Origin: Deltaproteobacteria bacterium
GTDB lineage: Bacteria; Myxococcota_A; UBA796; SXON01
Assembly: GCA_947486185.1 (NCBI GenBank)
Contig: CANKTH010000025.1
Span: 1-48,622 of the forward strand
Direction: 5' to 3'
Length of the DNA: 48,622 nt
Shown here: one piece after another, positions 30,807 through 40,008 of the stretch
How the letters are laid out: each line of letters opens with the position of its first letter
Position numbering within the stretch: the stretch's first letter is position 1
Notes under the pieces: model-generated
What the model was told of the DNA's origin: nothing
The model's input: only the letters and a program-made list of their open reading frames with translations
Database searches by the model: none
Made by a program: the position numbers and the translations under genes

Positions 30807-33428
30807 TCAGCCTGCTACGGTCCAGAGCAGCCACGGCGTAGCGAGCTCGTCCAGGTGAATCTCCATCCAACCATTCTTTTTGCGTGGCCGCACCCGCTCC
30901 AACCGAGACCCGTCCGGCCCAAGCGCCCACACTGCGCCGCCCCGTCCCCGCCGCACACGTACGGTGCCGCGCAGCGTTTCGAGGCGCGCCGGCCCCGTGC
31001 CCAACGCGATCAGGCCCGGACTTCCCGTGCTCCAAAGCGTGCCCTGCCGCTCGCAGCGACCGACCACGGTGAGCAACGACTCCCCATCCGTCACCGGCTC
31101 CGCCCCCAACGACACCCACGAAGCAGCGACGAACTGTCCCGCGTACACTCGCAGATCCGTAGGCTGGGCCCCCGGGCTCCGGGGTGGGCCGATCCACGCT
31201 TGGAAGGCCGGGAGGTCGATCACGAAGCTCCCGTCCATCGGGCTCCAACCCAAGGGGGCCGGGCCTCCCGGTGCCATCGAGACGCGGTCTCCGTCGTCCC
31301 CCCTGGGGTCAGGCGGCTCATCCGCGTACGAGCTGCGAATTCGATAGTCCAACGCCGACTGCCATCCGACAAGCGGCTCGTGCCAGAGGCCAGGCGCCTC
31401 CGCCAGATCACGTTGCGCTCCCGCTTCGCTCCACCAGCGTACATAGGTCGCGGGAGCCGCGGCGACCAGGCCTTCACGGAACAGTTTGGACGCCACGCCG
31501 CTCTGCACGCGGTGGTTGAAGCGGGCTTCCAGGTCCAGAGCACCATCTGGCCCGTCGGGCGCGGATCGCCACGCGGCGTGCCGCCAGCCGAACCACACCA
31601 CCGCGTCGAAGTCCTGGCGCGCCGTCATGGCCGCCCAGAACAGCGGAGCCTCCACGCCGAAGCGGTTAGGCCAACTGTGGTTAAGCTCGGTCATGACGCA
31701 TGGTTTCCCCAGTTGGCAGGCTGAGAAGCGCTCCAGGCTCCTCCGGGGATCCGCGATGACCGATGTATTGGAAAAGACATGGGTCTCCGCGATGGGATCC
31801 CAATAGTGGTGGGTGTCAATCACATCGCACCGACCGAGGAGTCGGTCGGCAGCGGGCACCAGGAAGGAGGTGTTGCACACCAGCGGCGCCTCCATTCCGA
31901 GCGTAGTTCGTACAAAAGTGATGAGCGCGTCGATGCGCTCCGCCTCCAGGCTCTGATAGAAGGCCACCAGATCGGCCCCGCGCCGCGTCGGGTAGAGGTC
32001 CGTGCGCTGCCGACTGGACGGCTCCCGCGAGACGGAGCCGACCCGTAGCGACTCGCCGGCTTGGAGCCCTCCGCGCGGCGTACCGACCCAGCGCTCCTCC
32101 AGCGCCCGATCCTCCTGTACCAACGTGCTCAAGTAGCCATTCCAGAGCAGATCCAGCCGCGTACGGTGCCCGCCCGGCAGACGCTCCAGGGCGCCCATGG
32201 ACCAGCCGGTCACGAGGCTGTTCTCGTTGGAGAGCTCGAAGAAGGCGACCGTAGGGTCCTGGCCGTAGGTCAGCCCGGTGTGGGGGTTCACGCGCCCGTA
32301 AACCGTCTTGAGCCAGTCCTGCTCCGCGGCGAGCCACTCCGGCCAGAACGCACTTACATACTTATTTCCGGCTGGCACGCCGTCTGGGAAGGGTACCCCC
32401 TCGCCGGCGAGGAACTCCCGACGGGTGAGCCCCTCGAGCGTCACATAGACCCCGGCTTCGCCCAGGGCCGCTACGAACCGGTCGAGGCGGTCCAAGCCAT
32501 CCGCCAGCGTCGGGCTCACTCCGGGCTTGCCGCGGTCCGGGTTGACAAGGCCAGCGCCAGGGTGATCGATGTGATGGAGACGAACCAGGTTATACCCGTC
32601 ATTTCGGAGGCCCACCGCGATCGTCTCGGCCAGCTCCGGCGAGGGGAGGGCGCCTTCCCCGATGAGATTGACCCCCCAGAGCCGCGCACGCCGCCCAGCG
32701 GCATCTACCAGATGTTCGCCTTCTACCCTGATTCGGGGCAGTCGGCCGGTGACGGGGTCCCGGGGGGACACGGCTGGAGCGCCCGGCATCGGCTGTGGCA
32801 ACGCGGCGGCCAGACTGAAGGCGTAGCCTTCGGCGGGGGTCCGGTCCGGGCGGGCCTGGACGGTAGGCGGCGCCGCGTCGAGCGAGACCGCGATGACGCC
32901 AAACGCGAGGGCAGAGGCGCGGGAGCGGAGCTCGATGTGCGAGACTGGATCCTCCGGCCACGCCAGATCGACGGTGAGCCAGGACGCCGTGAGCCACTGA
33001 TCGTGCACATTCTTCCCGATCTTGAGCGCGCTTGCCCCTCGACCCGTCGCCCCAGCCCACGCGGGCCACGCGTGTTCCCCCGCGAGCCACTTGAGGGCCT
33101 GGGTACGACCCGAGGTGTAGACAACGGTGCCGTCCGCCACCACATCCCGTAGCTCCAAACCACCTTGTCCGGCGGTCACCACCGACAGCACCGCGCCCGC
33201 CTGACCCACGGGGATGCTCACCGACCTCGGCGCGTCCCGGGCCTCGCGCCCGGCGAGGAGCACGATATCCGGCGAGCGGGCCGCGCTCCAACCCCACAGC
33301 TCCGGGGTGGCCTCACCCGACTTCAAGAGGAAGTAGGGCGTCTTCCCACGTTCCGTCACGAACAGGTCGTGGTTGTAGAGGCCGGAGAGGTCGACCGGCG
33401 CCGCCAACGCCGAGAGGATGAAGATCAT
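30807..33428 (-). CDS. Secreted glycoside hydrolase, GH5/clan-A-like barrel
   Basis: 873 residues. MIFILSALAA is a minimal Sec signal. Residues 230-620 form a cellulase-type (beta/alpha)8 barrel: LWGVNLIGEGALPS, LRNDGYNLVRLHHIDHPG, FFELSNENSLVTGW with the Asn401-Glu402 acid/base pair, and VMTELNHSWPN with the likely nucleophile Glu581. VIDTHHYWDP adds the usual active-site His. Outer domains, about 1-220 and 630-873, are beta-rich and may bind polysaccharide. The clan-A pattern is clear, but the exact family and substrate are not; endo-acting beta-glycosidases are the best guess. It starts ten bases after the FGly-type sulfatase gene, which suggests that they attack the same sulfated glycan. 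Confidence 0.85.
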   Translation of the reverse strand: MIFILSALAAPVDLSGLYNHDLFVTERGKTPYFLLKSGEATPELWGWSAARSPDIVLLAGREARDAPRSVSIPVGQAGAVLSVVTAGQGGLELRDVVADGTVVYTSGRTQALKWLAGEHAWPAWAGATGRGASALKIGKNVHDQWLTASWLTVDLAWPEDPVSHIELRSRASALAFGVIAVSLDAAPPTVQARPDRTPAEGYAFSLAAALPQPMPGAPAVSPRDPVTGRLPRIRVEGEHLVDAAGRRARLWGVNLIGEGALPSPELAETIAVGLRNDGYNLVRLHHIDHPGAGLVNPDRGKPGVSPTLADGLDRLDRFVAALGEAGVYVTLEGLTRREFLAGEGVPFPDGVPAGNKYVSAFWPEWLAAEQDWLKTVYGRVNPHTGLTYGQDPTVAFFELSNENSLVTGWSMGALERLPGGHRTRLDLLWNGYLSTLVQEDRALEERWVGTPRGGLQAGESLRVGSVSREPSSRQRTDLYPTRRGADLVAFYQSLEAERIDALITFVRTTLGMEAPLVCNTSFLVPAADRLLGRCDVIDTHHYWDPIAETHVFSNTSVIADPRRSLERFSACQLGKPCVMTELNHSWPNRFGVEAPLFWAAMTARQDFDAVVWFGWRHAAWRSAPDGPDGALDLEARFNHRVQSGVASKLFREGLVAAAPATYVRWWSEAGAQRDLAEAPGLWHEPLVGWQSALDYRIRSSYADEPPDPRGDDGDRVSMAPGGPAPLGWSPMDGSFVIDLPAFQAWIGPPRSPGAQPTDLRVYAGQFVAASWVSLGAEPVTDGESLLTVVGRCERQGTLWSTGSPGLIALGTGPARLETLRGTVRVRRGRGGAVWALGPDGSRLERVRPRKKNGWMEIHLDELATPWLLWTVAG

Positions 33429-33437
33429 CAGAGAGGA

Positions 33438-35366
33438 CTATCGATGGCCGGCCGGAAGTGCAGGGATCCAGCCCTGTGCGACGACGCGCCCGCCAATGCC
33501 AACATCCCACGCCGTCGCCTCTTTACGTGCTTCAAGCTCCAACACGGCGAGCCCTTCCACCACCCGATCGACACGGTGGACCAGGTGATCCATCCCCGGA
33601 TCGCCGGACGCCCGGGCCCGCACCGGCGTCGGTCCCACCGCGCGCACGAGGATCCGCACCCGTTGATCCGACCGCTCTACCCACACCACCTGCAGCGGCG
33701 CGGGAGCCCCGACCGTGATCGAGAGCTGGGTCACCGCAAACGGCGCCCTCCCCGAGTAATCCGACACAGAGTCGTCGCGGACGCCCGCGAGCACCTCGAA
33801 GCTGCCGCCCTCGGTGGGCACTCCGCTGATCAGCCCTGAGCTCGACATGGAGACCCCCAGCGGAAAGCGCCCATCCTCTACCGACCACCGGTAGGGCTCG
33901 ACTCCAAAACGGGCCTCCATCTGTACATAAACCGGGCCCCCAACCTCCCAGAGCTGCGAGGGCACCGGGTCAGCGTCCACACCCGCGAAGCCCAGGATCG
34001 TCTCGCGAAACGACGAGAGATCCACCTCCGTTGGCGCTTCGAGGTACACGTTCTCCAGCTCATAGGGGTCGTCCGCGAGGTTGTACAGCTCGTGCCCACC
34101 GTCGGCCCACCACACATACTTCCAGTCCCCGTCGATCACGCCCGCCCAGGCCGGAGGCGACCAGTTCTGCATCGGCAGCCGGCGCCCCGCGAGGGGGGGA
34201 GCGCCCGGGAGGTCCGGGAGGGGCCGGCCGTCCGTCGGGATGGGCACCTGCGCGAGCCAGCCGATCGTCGCTGCAACATCGAGGTTGGTCGCGACGAGCT
34301 CTTGCGAGGTCCCCGGAGCGAGGCCGGGCGCCCGGATGACGAGCGGCACGCGGACCGACTCTTCATATGCGTAGGACTTTTCAGTCAGGCGGTGCTCGCC
34401 CCAGAGGTAACCGTTGTCGGACGTGTACACGATGACGGTGTTATCGGAGAGATTCAGTTCTTCCAACCTTGCGAAGAGCGGGATCAGCGCGCGGTCGAAG
34501 CTCACGAGGGACTCCAACTGTCGCTGCGCCAGGGTGTCGATGTCCGCCAGCTCAATGACGTTGAGCGGGTCGATCAGCTGCATCCGAGCGGGTTTGTCGC
34601 TCATGTCCTCTTCGTTCCAGGACGGACTCCTCGGGAGAAACCACGAGAGTGTCCCTTCATCTTCGGGTTTCGGGCTGGCGGGCAGATGCGGAGTGGTGAC
34701 CGCAAGCTGGATGAAGAAGCGCTCACTGCCGTACTGATCGAGGAAGCTCATGGTGTCAGCGACCAGCTCGTCTGCCTCGTAGCCCGTCCGACTCTCGAGC
34801 GTACCCGTGGTGGCCTCGGCCTCACTCGAGCCGACCGCCAGCTCAAAGTCGTCGATCGCGCTCGCGCTGGCCACGGCGGCAAAGTGCGTCCACCCGGGTG
34901 GCACGTAGGGCGCCATCAGCTCGTAGTCGAACAGGTACTTCCCAAAATGTCCAGTTCGGTAGCCTGCTTCCTGGAGGAGCCGCGGCATGCTGCGGCGATC
35001 CTCGAAGGCGCTCGCTCCGCCCGCGGGGGCCTCATTCCGCACCACGCCCGCCCGCCACGGATAGAGCCCACCCGCCATGAAGCTCGCGCGCTCCGGACAA
35101 CACAAAGGCACGGTGGTGCGCGCGCGCTCATAGTGCACACCCTTGGCGACCAGCTCCTGTTGGAGCACCGGCATCACCCACAAAGTGTCGGCGCGTTGGT
35201 CATCCGTCTTGATGATGATGAAGTTCGGGGCTTCCCCTGGTGGCGGGTAGCTGTGCACTGGGCTGTCCGCGGGCGACTCCGCGCCCGGACTGTCCGGCAC
35301 GGGTACTACGCCCTTATCGGGAGGCTGCGCCGTGCAGGCCAACAACACCAGCTCCCAGACGTACAC
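33438..35366 (-). CDS. Sulfatase lipoprotein (FGly type) with C-terminal Ig-like domain
   Basis: 642 residues from GTG 35366, which follows GGGGGAGGG at good spacing. (M)YVWELVLLAC is an eleven-residue lipoprotein signal. The catalytic domain has FIIIKTDDQRADTL (metal-binding Asp55, Asp56), CCPERASFMAGG at 89-100 with Cys89 at the position converted to formylglycine (C-x-P-x-R), TGHFGKYLF, and VYTSDNGYLWGEHRLTEK. After about residue 470 comes a putative-Ig domain (PYRWSVEDGRFPLGVSMSSS, GLISGVPTEGG) and a basic tail. It should remove sulfate from a glycan or ester outside the cell and needs an FGly-generating enzyme, not present in this window. A 10-bp gap leads into the glycoside hydrolase gene. 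Confidence 0.92.
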   Translation of the reverse strand: MYVWELVLLACTAQPPDKGVVPVPDSPGAESPADSPVHSYPPPGEAPNFIIIKTDDQRADTLWVMPVLQQELVAKGVHYERARTTVPLCCPERASFMAGGLYPWRAGVVRNEAPAGGASAFEDRRSMPRLLQEAGYRTGHFGKYLFDYELMAPYVPPGWTHFAAVASASAIDDFELAVGSSEAEATTGTLESRTGYEADELVADTMSFLDQYGSERFFIQLAVTTPHLPASPKPEDEGTLSWFLPRSPSWNEEDMSDKPARMQLIDPLNVIELADIDTLAQRQLESLVSFDRALIPLFARLEELNLSDNTVIVYTSDNGYLWGEHRLTEKSYAYEESVRVPLVIRAPGLAPGTSQELVATNLDVAATIGWLAQVPIPTDGRPLPDLPGAPPLAGRRLPMQNWSPPAWAGVIDGDWKYVWWADGGHELYNLADDPYELENVYLEAPTEVDLSSFRETILGFAGVDADPVPSQLWEVGGPVYVQMEARFGVEPYRWSVEDGRFPLGVSMSSSGLISGVPTEGGSFEVLAGVRDDSVSDYSGRAPFAVTQLSITVGAPAPLQVVWVERSDQRVRILVRAVGPTPVRARASGDPGMDHLVHRVDRVVEGLAVLELEARKEATAWDVGIGGRVVAQGWIPALPAGHR

Positions 35367-35418
35367 GGACCCTCCCCCACGACTATCTTAACGTCGTTCG
35401 CGCCTCATCGCCGAGCGC

Positions 35419-36690
35419 TCAGAGGTTCCCAGTGGCATCCAGACTCTCCCCGGTGCTGAATCGGTTGTTGCGCGCCGAGTTGGTGTTATCCCAATGCAAT
35501 CTCAAGTTGACATTGCTATATATCTGGAGCGGCTCGGCGTAATCGAGGCGGGTCACCGTGGAGTAATCGCCCAGATCGACGCTCGCGGGGCCCGGAATCG
35601 CCTGCCGAGTCACGCCTAACGACAGGTTGAGGTCCACGTGGTCACCCAGCTTGAGGTCCGTCCACGTGTCGGCGGAGAGGGTGTAGCGCCGGAGCGGGTG
35701 GAGGAGCTCGGCTTTGGCGGCGAGATCGACGCCAAGCTCCACCGTGTCAACCCGGATCTGGCCGCCGGCCAGCAGCATGTGGGTCGGGAAGATCGCCTCT
35801 CGCTGGCCCAGACTGTTGACCTGATTGTACCAGTCAGCCTGCCCGCCAATCAACCAGGCCGCAGCAAGCCGATTGCCTCGGGGATCATTCGAAGGAAACC
35901 AGTTTCGCTCGATACCCACGTGGGTCCGCGCCGTGCCCGCGTACTGGCCGTCGGGATCGTCCATGCCCCCCCGGGCCACCAGCCCTATCGTCCAGGCCTG
36001 CGCGTCGCCACGGTGTTTATCCAGGTTGTAGGACCATGTACCCATGCCATAGACCGAGTACTCGTCCTCGCTGATCGGCACACTCTGCCCGTCGATCTGC
36101 AGCGCGGGTTGACGTTGGATATCTCGGTCAGTGCCGCCCCAAAAGCCGAAAGCGTTGTCATTGGTGATACGGTAGACCGAGGCGCCGCCCCAGAGGTTCA
36201 GACTTTGATACTGCTCGGACCATGAGCCCCAACCCCCGGTCCAGGTGTTGAATCCCCAAGGGGTGGTCCGGCCGACCTCGCGGCTGCTCTCCGGCGCGGC
36301 ATAGCTGACGGTTAGCGCCTCGGGGACGACGATCGCGACAAATGGAGATAGACCCCTCCATAGCCCCGGCGCGAGCGCCTCGGCCTGCTCCTCGACCGGC
36401 AGGCGACTGTCCACCCCGATCTGCTGCTCGTAGCTTGGTGGCGCCCCTTCTACGCTCCCGACAAATCGAAGCAGAACCAGGTCACGGTTCGCTTCGGTGG
36501 TGACGGCGATGTGAATGTTGACCATGGACGTGGCCCGCGGCCCAACCGCGAACACCGACTGATGGTCGAGCAGGCCGCGCACGTGGGTACACGCGTCGAT
36601 TCGGCCACCGCTCTCGCATTCAACGGCGACCCGCAGCGGCGTCCACGCGGGCTCCGCCCACGCAAAAGAGGCAACCATCGTGAACAGCAT
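35419..36690 (-). CDS. Probable outer-membrane beta-barrel protein of unknown function
   Basis: 423 residues. MLFTMVASFAWA is a twelve-residue Sec signal. Residues 15-125 form a periplasmic-type domain (LRVAVECESGGRIDAC, VNIHIAVTTEANRDLVLLRF). The rest, from about 140, shows alternating aromatic and polar strands with Gly/Asn/Asp turns (SLNLWGGASVYRITNDNAF, SVYGMGTWSYNLDKHRG, VDTVELGVDLAAKAEL, DHVDLNLSLGVTRQAIP, VNLRLHWDNTNS), as expected for an outer-membrane barrel of some 10-12 strands. The C-terminus is not the usual aromatic end, so the barrel may be closed differently. I do not recognise a family. It is divergent from the TolR/TonB-like lipoprotein gene and lies 52 bases upstream of the sulfatase gene. 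Confidence 0.8.
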   Translation of the reverse strand: MLFTMVASFAWAEPAWTPLRVAVECESGGRIDACTHVRGLLDHQSVFAVGPRATSMVNIHIAVTTEANRDLVLLRFVGSVEGAPPSYEQQIGVDSRLPVEEQAEALAPGLWRGLSPFVAIVVPEALTVSYAAPESSREVGRTTPWGFNTWTGGWGSWSEQYQSLNLWGGASVYRITNDNAFGFWGGTDRDIQRQPALQIDGQSVPISEDEYSVYGMGTWSYNLDKHRGDAQAWTIGLVARGGMDDPDGQYAGTARTHVGIERNWFPSNDPRGNRLAAAWLIGGQADWYNQVNSLGQREAIFPTHMLLAGGQIRVDTVELGVDLAAKAELLHPLRRYTLSADTWTDLKLGDHVDLNLSLGVTRQAIPGPASVDLGDYSTVTRLDYAEPLQIYSNVNLRLHWDNTNSARNNRFSTGESLDATGNL

Positions 36691-36785
36691 TCGGCATGGT
36701 AATCCGAACCGCGCCCGGCGGCCTGCGAGACGGCGACGCCGGCGGCAACATTGACTTATCGGGCATTTCGTGACAGTGTCGCGAC

Positions 36786-38807
36786 ATGTTGCTGCTGTTT
36801 TGGCTCGCCTGCGTGCCCAAGCTCGATCTCCCCGATCCGCCCGGTCTATCCGTGCTCGAGCCCTCAGCCGGGCCGAGCCTCCTGCTCGACGCGCAGGGCC
36901 GCCCGACAGCGGGCGCGGGGGCCGCCCCGCGCGACGTAGACACCGTTGAGGTCCCGGGCGCGGTCGCGCTCAGCCGTATCGGCCCTTCGCTCGGCGGGCT
37001 CGTGTCCGGCGGGCGGCGACGGATCACGGTCCGCTCGGGGGCTCAAGGAGCCAGCTTCGAGCTGGTGGTCGGCGAGGGCGAGGGCTCACCCGTACCCGCG
37101 ATGGAGCTGGCGATCTGGCCGGACCGGCTGGGCTGGCAGCGGGGCCCCGGCCCCTGGGCAGAGCTCCCGGATCTCGAGGGAAAGGCCGATCTTCGTGGTC
37201 TCCTGACCTCGCTGAGGGACGACCGGGAGCGCGTTCCTGCGGGCGAGTCCGTCGGGATCGCCACGGCCGAGGCCGTGAGTTGGAGCCGGGCCCAGGAGGT
37301 GCTCGCGGTGGTCGAGCTCGCCGGCTACCCCATCCGTGTGCTCAGGGCGGACCCGCCCGGTGAGACCGCGCCGGCTGGGCTGCCGACCCACCAGCCGGGT
37401 TGGTCTTGGGAGCTCCTCCCGTGGTGGACTGTCGAGCTTCCCGGATTTGTCAGCGCCGTTCCGTTTGCTGGGACGGGCCTCACCCTCGGCGGGGACGGAC
37501 GGGCTTGGGTCGGCCGGCGGGAAGTGCCGGGGTGGGCGGCGATCGGTGAGGGCCCTGGCCCGTTGACCGCGGCGCTTCGGGTGGGAGAGCCCATCACGGA
37601 GGTCAGGATCTTCGCAGACGACAGCGTGCGGGTGGGCCAGCTCCGGGGTGTGATGGGCCAGGTCCGCGACGCCGGCGCGACTCGGGTCGGACTCGCCTCA
37701 CCTCTGGCCACCGACCGGGGCTTTCCCCTGGAGCTACGTGGATCGGTGTGGCCCGCGGGGTCGGCCCAACGCGGCCGGGAGCCTCTGAGCGTAGAGCTCA
37801 GCAGCGACGCACTCTACGTCGGCCGCGGAGCGCCGCTGCTGAAGCTGCCCCACGTCGGTGGGGGCGCAGATCTCACCGGATTGACCAAGCTTCTGCGTGA
37901 CGAAGGTGAACGCGGCCCCACGCTGCGGCTCTACGTCGACGACGAGCGCAGCCTGCCAGAGCTCACCGCATTGCTGGAGACCTTGAGCCAAGCGGGCTTC
38001 TCCGATCCCCTTCTGACCGGCGGCGTCGCTACGCCGCGGCCCGAGGCGCCCCCGGTCGCGCAGGCGGGGCAGCCGAATGTGCCCAAGTCAGTGCTCATCG
38101 GCGAGGATGGAACCTTCGATATCGATGGTGTTCAGGTCAAAGTGGCCGACGTGGCGGGGTTCCGCGAACGTTGTGGCGCCAAAGCGTGCGAGCTGGTCCT
38201 GGTTCGGCTGGACGGGCAGGCCTGGTACCTGGGGAGCTTCGCCGCGCCCGTGGGTGGTTCTTCCTTTATCTTTCAGCGTCGGGTCGAGACCTGGAACGGC
38301 GCAACGCCCCGAAAACCGCCACGAAGCTCCGGTACGCTCCGCACCCTCGTGGGAACCCCTCAGGCGAGCCCGATGACCACCACCGGCACGACCCTCACCC
38401 AGACCCCGAGCGCGTCCCTGCCACCCACAACACCCACAGGTTCCAGCTCGTCCAGCACGGCGGGCGCCCCCCAAAACGCCGGGCCAACGCCCTCCGGCTC
38501 CGGGACCGGCACCCGCCAGACGGTGGACAGCCGGGGCGGCAGCGGCGACCCGCTCACCGATGCGGTGGTCGCATGTTACTCCGCCGCGCTCTCCCGAAAC
38601 CCTTCCTCCAAAGGGAAGATCGTGGTGACCGCCACCGTGGCGTCAGACGGCAAGCTCCTCGGTACCGTGCTCAGCAGCTCGACCTTGGGTGACAGCACGG
38701 CCGACCAGTGTATTGTCCGCGCAGTGGGGGAGCTGGCCGAAATGCCGACCAACCGAAGCGCTGGGATCACCACCGTCCAGTTCCCGTTCACCCTGGCGCC
38801 CGGTTGA
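36786..38807 (+). CDS. Lipoprotein with tandem TolR/ExbD-like modules and AgmX/PglI (TonB-like) C-terminus
   Basis: 673 residues. MLLLFWLAC is a nine-residue lipoprotein signal with no Lys/Arg; an in-frame stop five codons upstream rules out a longer start. Three similar segments at about 80-195, 215-320 and 330-410 each end in a helix-strand pattern like ELTALLETLSQAGFSDPLL, as in the periplasmic domain of ExbD/TolR. A weaker fourth copy follows. A Ser/Thr/Pro-rich linker of about 70 residues leads to a C-terminal domain (VVACYSAALSRNPSSKGKIV, SDGKLLGTVLSSSTLGD, paired Cys) matching the AgmX/PglI C-terminal domain, a TonB-like fold. It would sit in the envelope attached by lipid rather than by a transmembrane helix. 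No ExbB/TolQ partner is near. Confidence 0.82.
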   Translation: MLLLFWLACVPKLDLPDPPGLSVLEPSAGPSLLLDAQGRPTAGAGAAPRDVDTVEVPGAVALSRIGPSLGGLVSGGRRRITVRSGAQGASFELVVGEGEGSPVPAMELAIWPDRLGWQRGPGPWAELPDLEGKADLRGLLTSLRDDRERVPAGESVGIATAEAVSWSRAQEVLAVVELAGYPIRVLRADPPGETAPAGLPTHQPGWSWELLPWWTVELPGFVSAVPFAGTGLTLGGDGRAWVGRREVPGWAAIGEGPGPLTAALRVGEPITEVRIFADDSVRVGQLRGVMGQVRDAGATRVGLASPLATDRGFPLELRGSVWPAGSAQRGREPLSVELSSDALYVGRGAPLLKLPHVGGGADLTGLTKLLRDEGERGPTLRLYVDDERSLPELTALLETLSQAGFSDPLLTGGVATPRPEAPPVAQAGQPNVPKSVLIGEDGTFDIDGVQVKVADVAGFRERCGAKACELVLVRLDGQAWYLGSFAAPVGGSSFIFQRRVETWNGATPRKPPRSSGTLRTLVGTPQASPMTTTGTTLTQTPSASLPPTTPTGSSSSSTAGAPQNAGPTPSGSGTGTRQTVDSRGGSGDPLTDAVVACYSAALSRNPSSKGKIVVTATVASDGKLLGTVLSSSTLGDSTADQCIVRAVGELAEMPTNRSAGITTVQFPFTLAPG

Positions 38808-40008
38808 CCGGCGTGAGCACCGGGGGGCGGAGCCAGATTGCAGTGAGCGCTCCGGCCAGACTCACCAGTGCCGAGAAGCAGAAGAACGGCACATAACCGA
38901 GCGGCTCGGCGACAAAGCCGCTCACGAGCCCCCCGGCCGCCGTCGCGATCACCACGGCGCTCGCCTGGATCGTGTAGTCGGTGCCCGCGTGCTCACGCCG
39001 TGCCGCATCCATCATCGTGGCGAAGAGCGTCACGGTCGCAACGCCGCTCCCCAGGTGCTCCAGAGCCGAAACCACGCCGATCCAACCGTCCGGGAGACCC
39101 GCGGCGACTGCAGCCCAGCCGGCGAGGGTCAGCGACTGCGCCACGCCCGCCGAGACCAACGCCGACCGACGGCTCAACCTGGAGAAGAGCGCCCCGCCCA
39201 GGAGCGCGCCGAGGAGGCCGAAGGTGCTGCCAATCGTGCCCAGGAGCCAGCCGACCTCGCCGAGTCCAAGACCTCGATCCACCAGAAGCGGCCGGATCAT
39301 CGCCGAGCCGACCGCGTCCCCGAGCTTGTAGACCACCAGCAAGAGGAGCCACCGCCAGGCGCCCGGCACGCTGAACCAACTGAACTGCAGGGTCTGCGGC
39401 GCCGGACCCGCCGGCTCCACCCCCCGGAAGCGCAGGATCGGCAACGACGCCAGCGCCACCAGCCCCGCCATGACCGTGAAGGTGCCCGGCTGCCCGAGAT
39501 CGGCGATGACCATCAAGAGCGCGCCGCCACCGACGATCATCCCGATCCGGTAGGCGCCCACCTGAACCGCGCTGCCAGCACCCCGTTCGGTCGCGGTCAG
39601 GAGCTTGACGGCGAGCCCGTCCGTCGCAACATCCTGCGTTGCAGCCAGGAGATTGATCAGCAGCACCGCGGCGAGGAGCGCGGGGATCTGCGTGCTGGGC
39701 AAGAACGCCAACGCCACGAGCAGGAGCGCGGTCGCCGCCTGTAGTGGAAGGATGAATCGGCGTCTTCCTCCGGTGGCACCCGCCACGCGCCGGTCGACCC
39801 AGGGCGCCCACAAGAACTTCAGCGCCCAGGGCAGCGCCAGGAGGTTGGCCAGCCCGATGTCGGGCAACGAGGCGCCCTGCTGTCTGAGCAACACCGGCAA
39901 GGCCTGGGTGAAGAAACCGAAGGGGAGTCCTTGGGAAAAGTACAGCGAAGCGAGCAGTCCGATTCGGGTGGTCAACGAGCCGCCGCTCCCCGGGGGGCTG
40001 GCGCTCAC
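38788..40008 (-). CDS. AmpG-like MFS (PAT family) transporter
   Basis: 406 residues from GTG 40008, which overlaps the stop of the uracil-DNA glycosylase gene as GTGA. About twelve hydrophobic segments are visible. The opening YFSQGLPFGFFTQALPVLLR, then WALKFLWAPWVDRR, and LAATQDVATDGLAVKLL are characteristic of AmpG and related transporters that import GlcNAc-anhydroMurNAc muropeptides during peptidoglycan recycling, or acetyl-CoA in eukaryotic relatives. The muropeptide role is inferred from the family; no ampD, nagZ or murQ is in the window. It converges with the TolR/TonB-like lipoprotein gene, overlapping its 3' end by 20 bases. Confidence 0.88.
   Translation of the reverse strand: MSASPPGSGGSLTTRIGLLASLYFSQGLPFGFFTQALPVLLRQQGASLPDIGLANLLALPWALKFLWAPWVDRRVAGATGGRRRFILPLQAATALLLVALAFLPSTQIPALLAAVLLINLLAATQDVATDGLAVKLLTATERGAGSAVQVGAYRIGMIVGGGALLMVIADLGQPGTFTVMAGLVALASLPILRFRGVEPAGPAPQTLQFSWFSVPGAWRWLLLLVVYKLGDAVGSAMIRPLLVDRGLGLGEVGWLLGTIGSTFGLLGALLGGALFSRLSRRSALVSAGVAQSLTLAGWAAVAAGLPDGWIGVVSALEHLGSGVATVTLFATMMDAARREHAGTDYTIQASAVVIATAAGGLVSGFVAEPLGYVPFFCFSALVSLAGALTAIWLRPPVLTPVNRAPG

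Noticed and set aside
34092..35459. Forward open frame of 455 residues over the sulfatase gene
   Set aside because: Arg/Pro/His-rich composition with no motif. The reverse frame encodes a clear sulfatase with its catalytic Cys.
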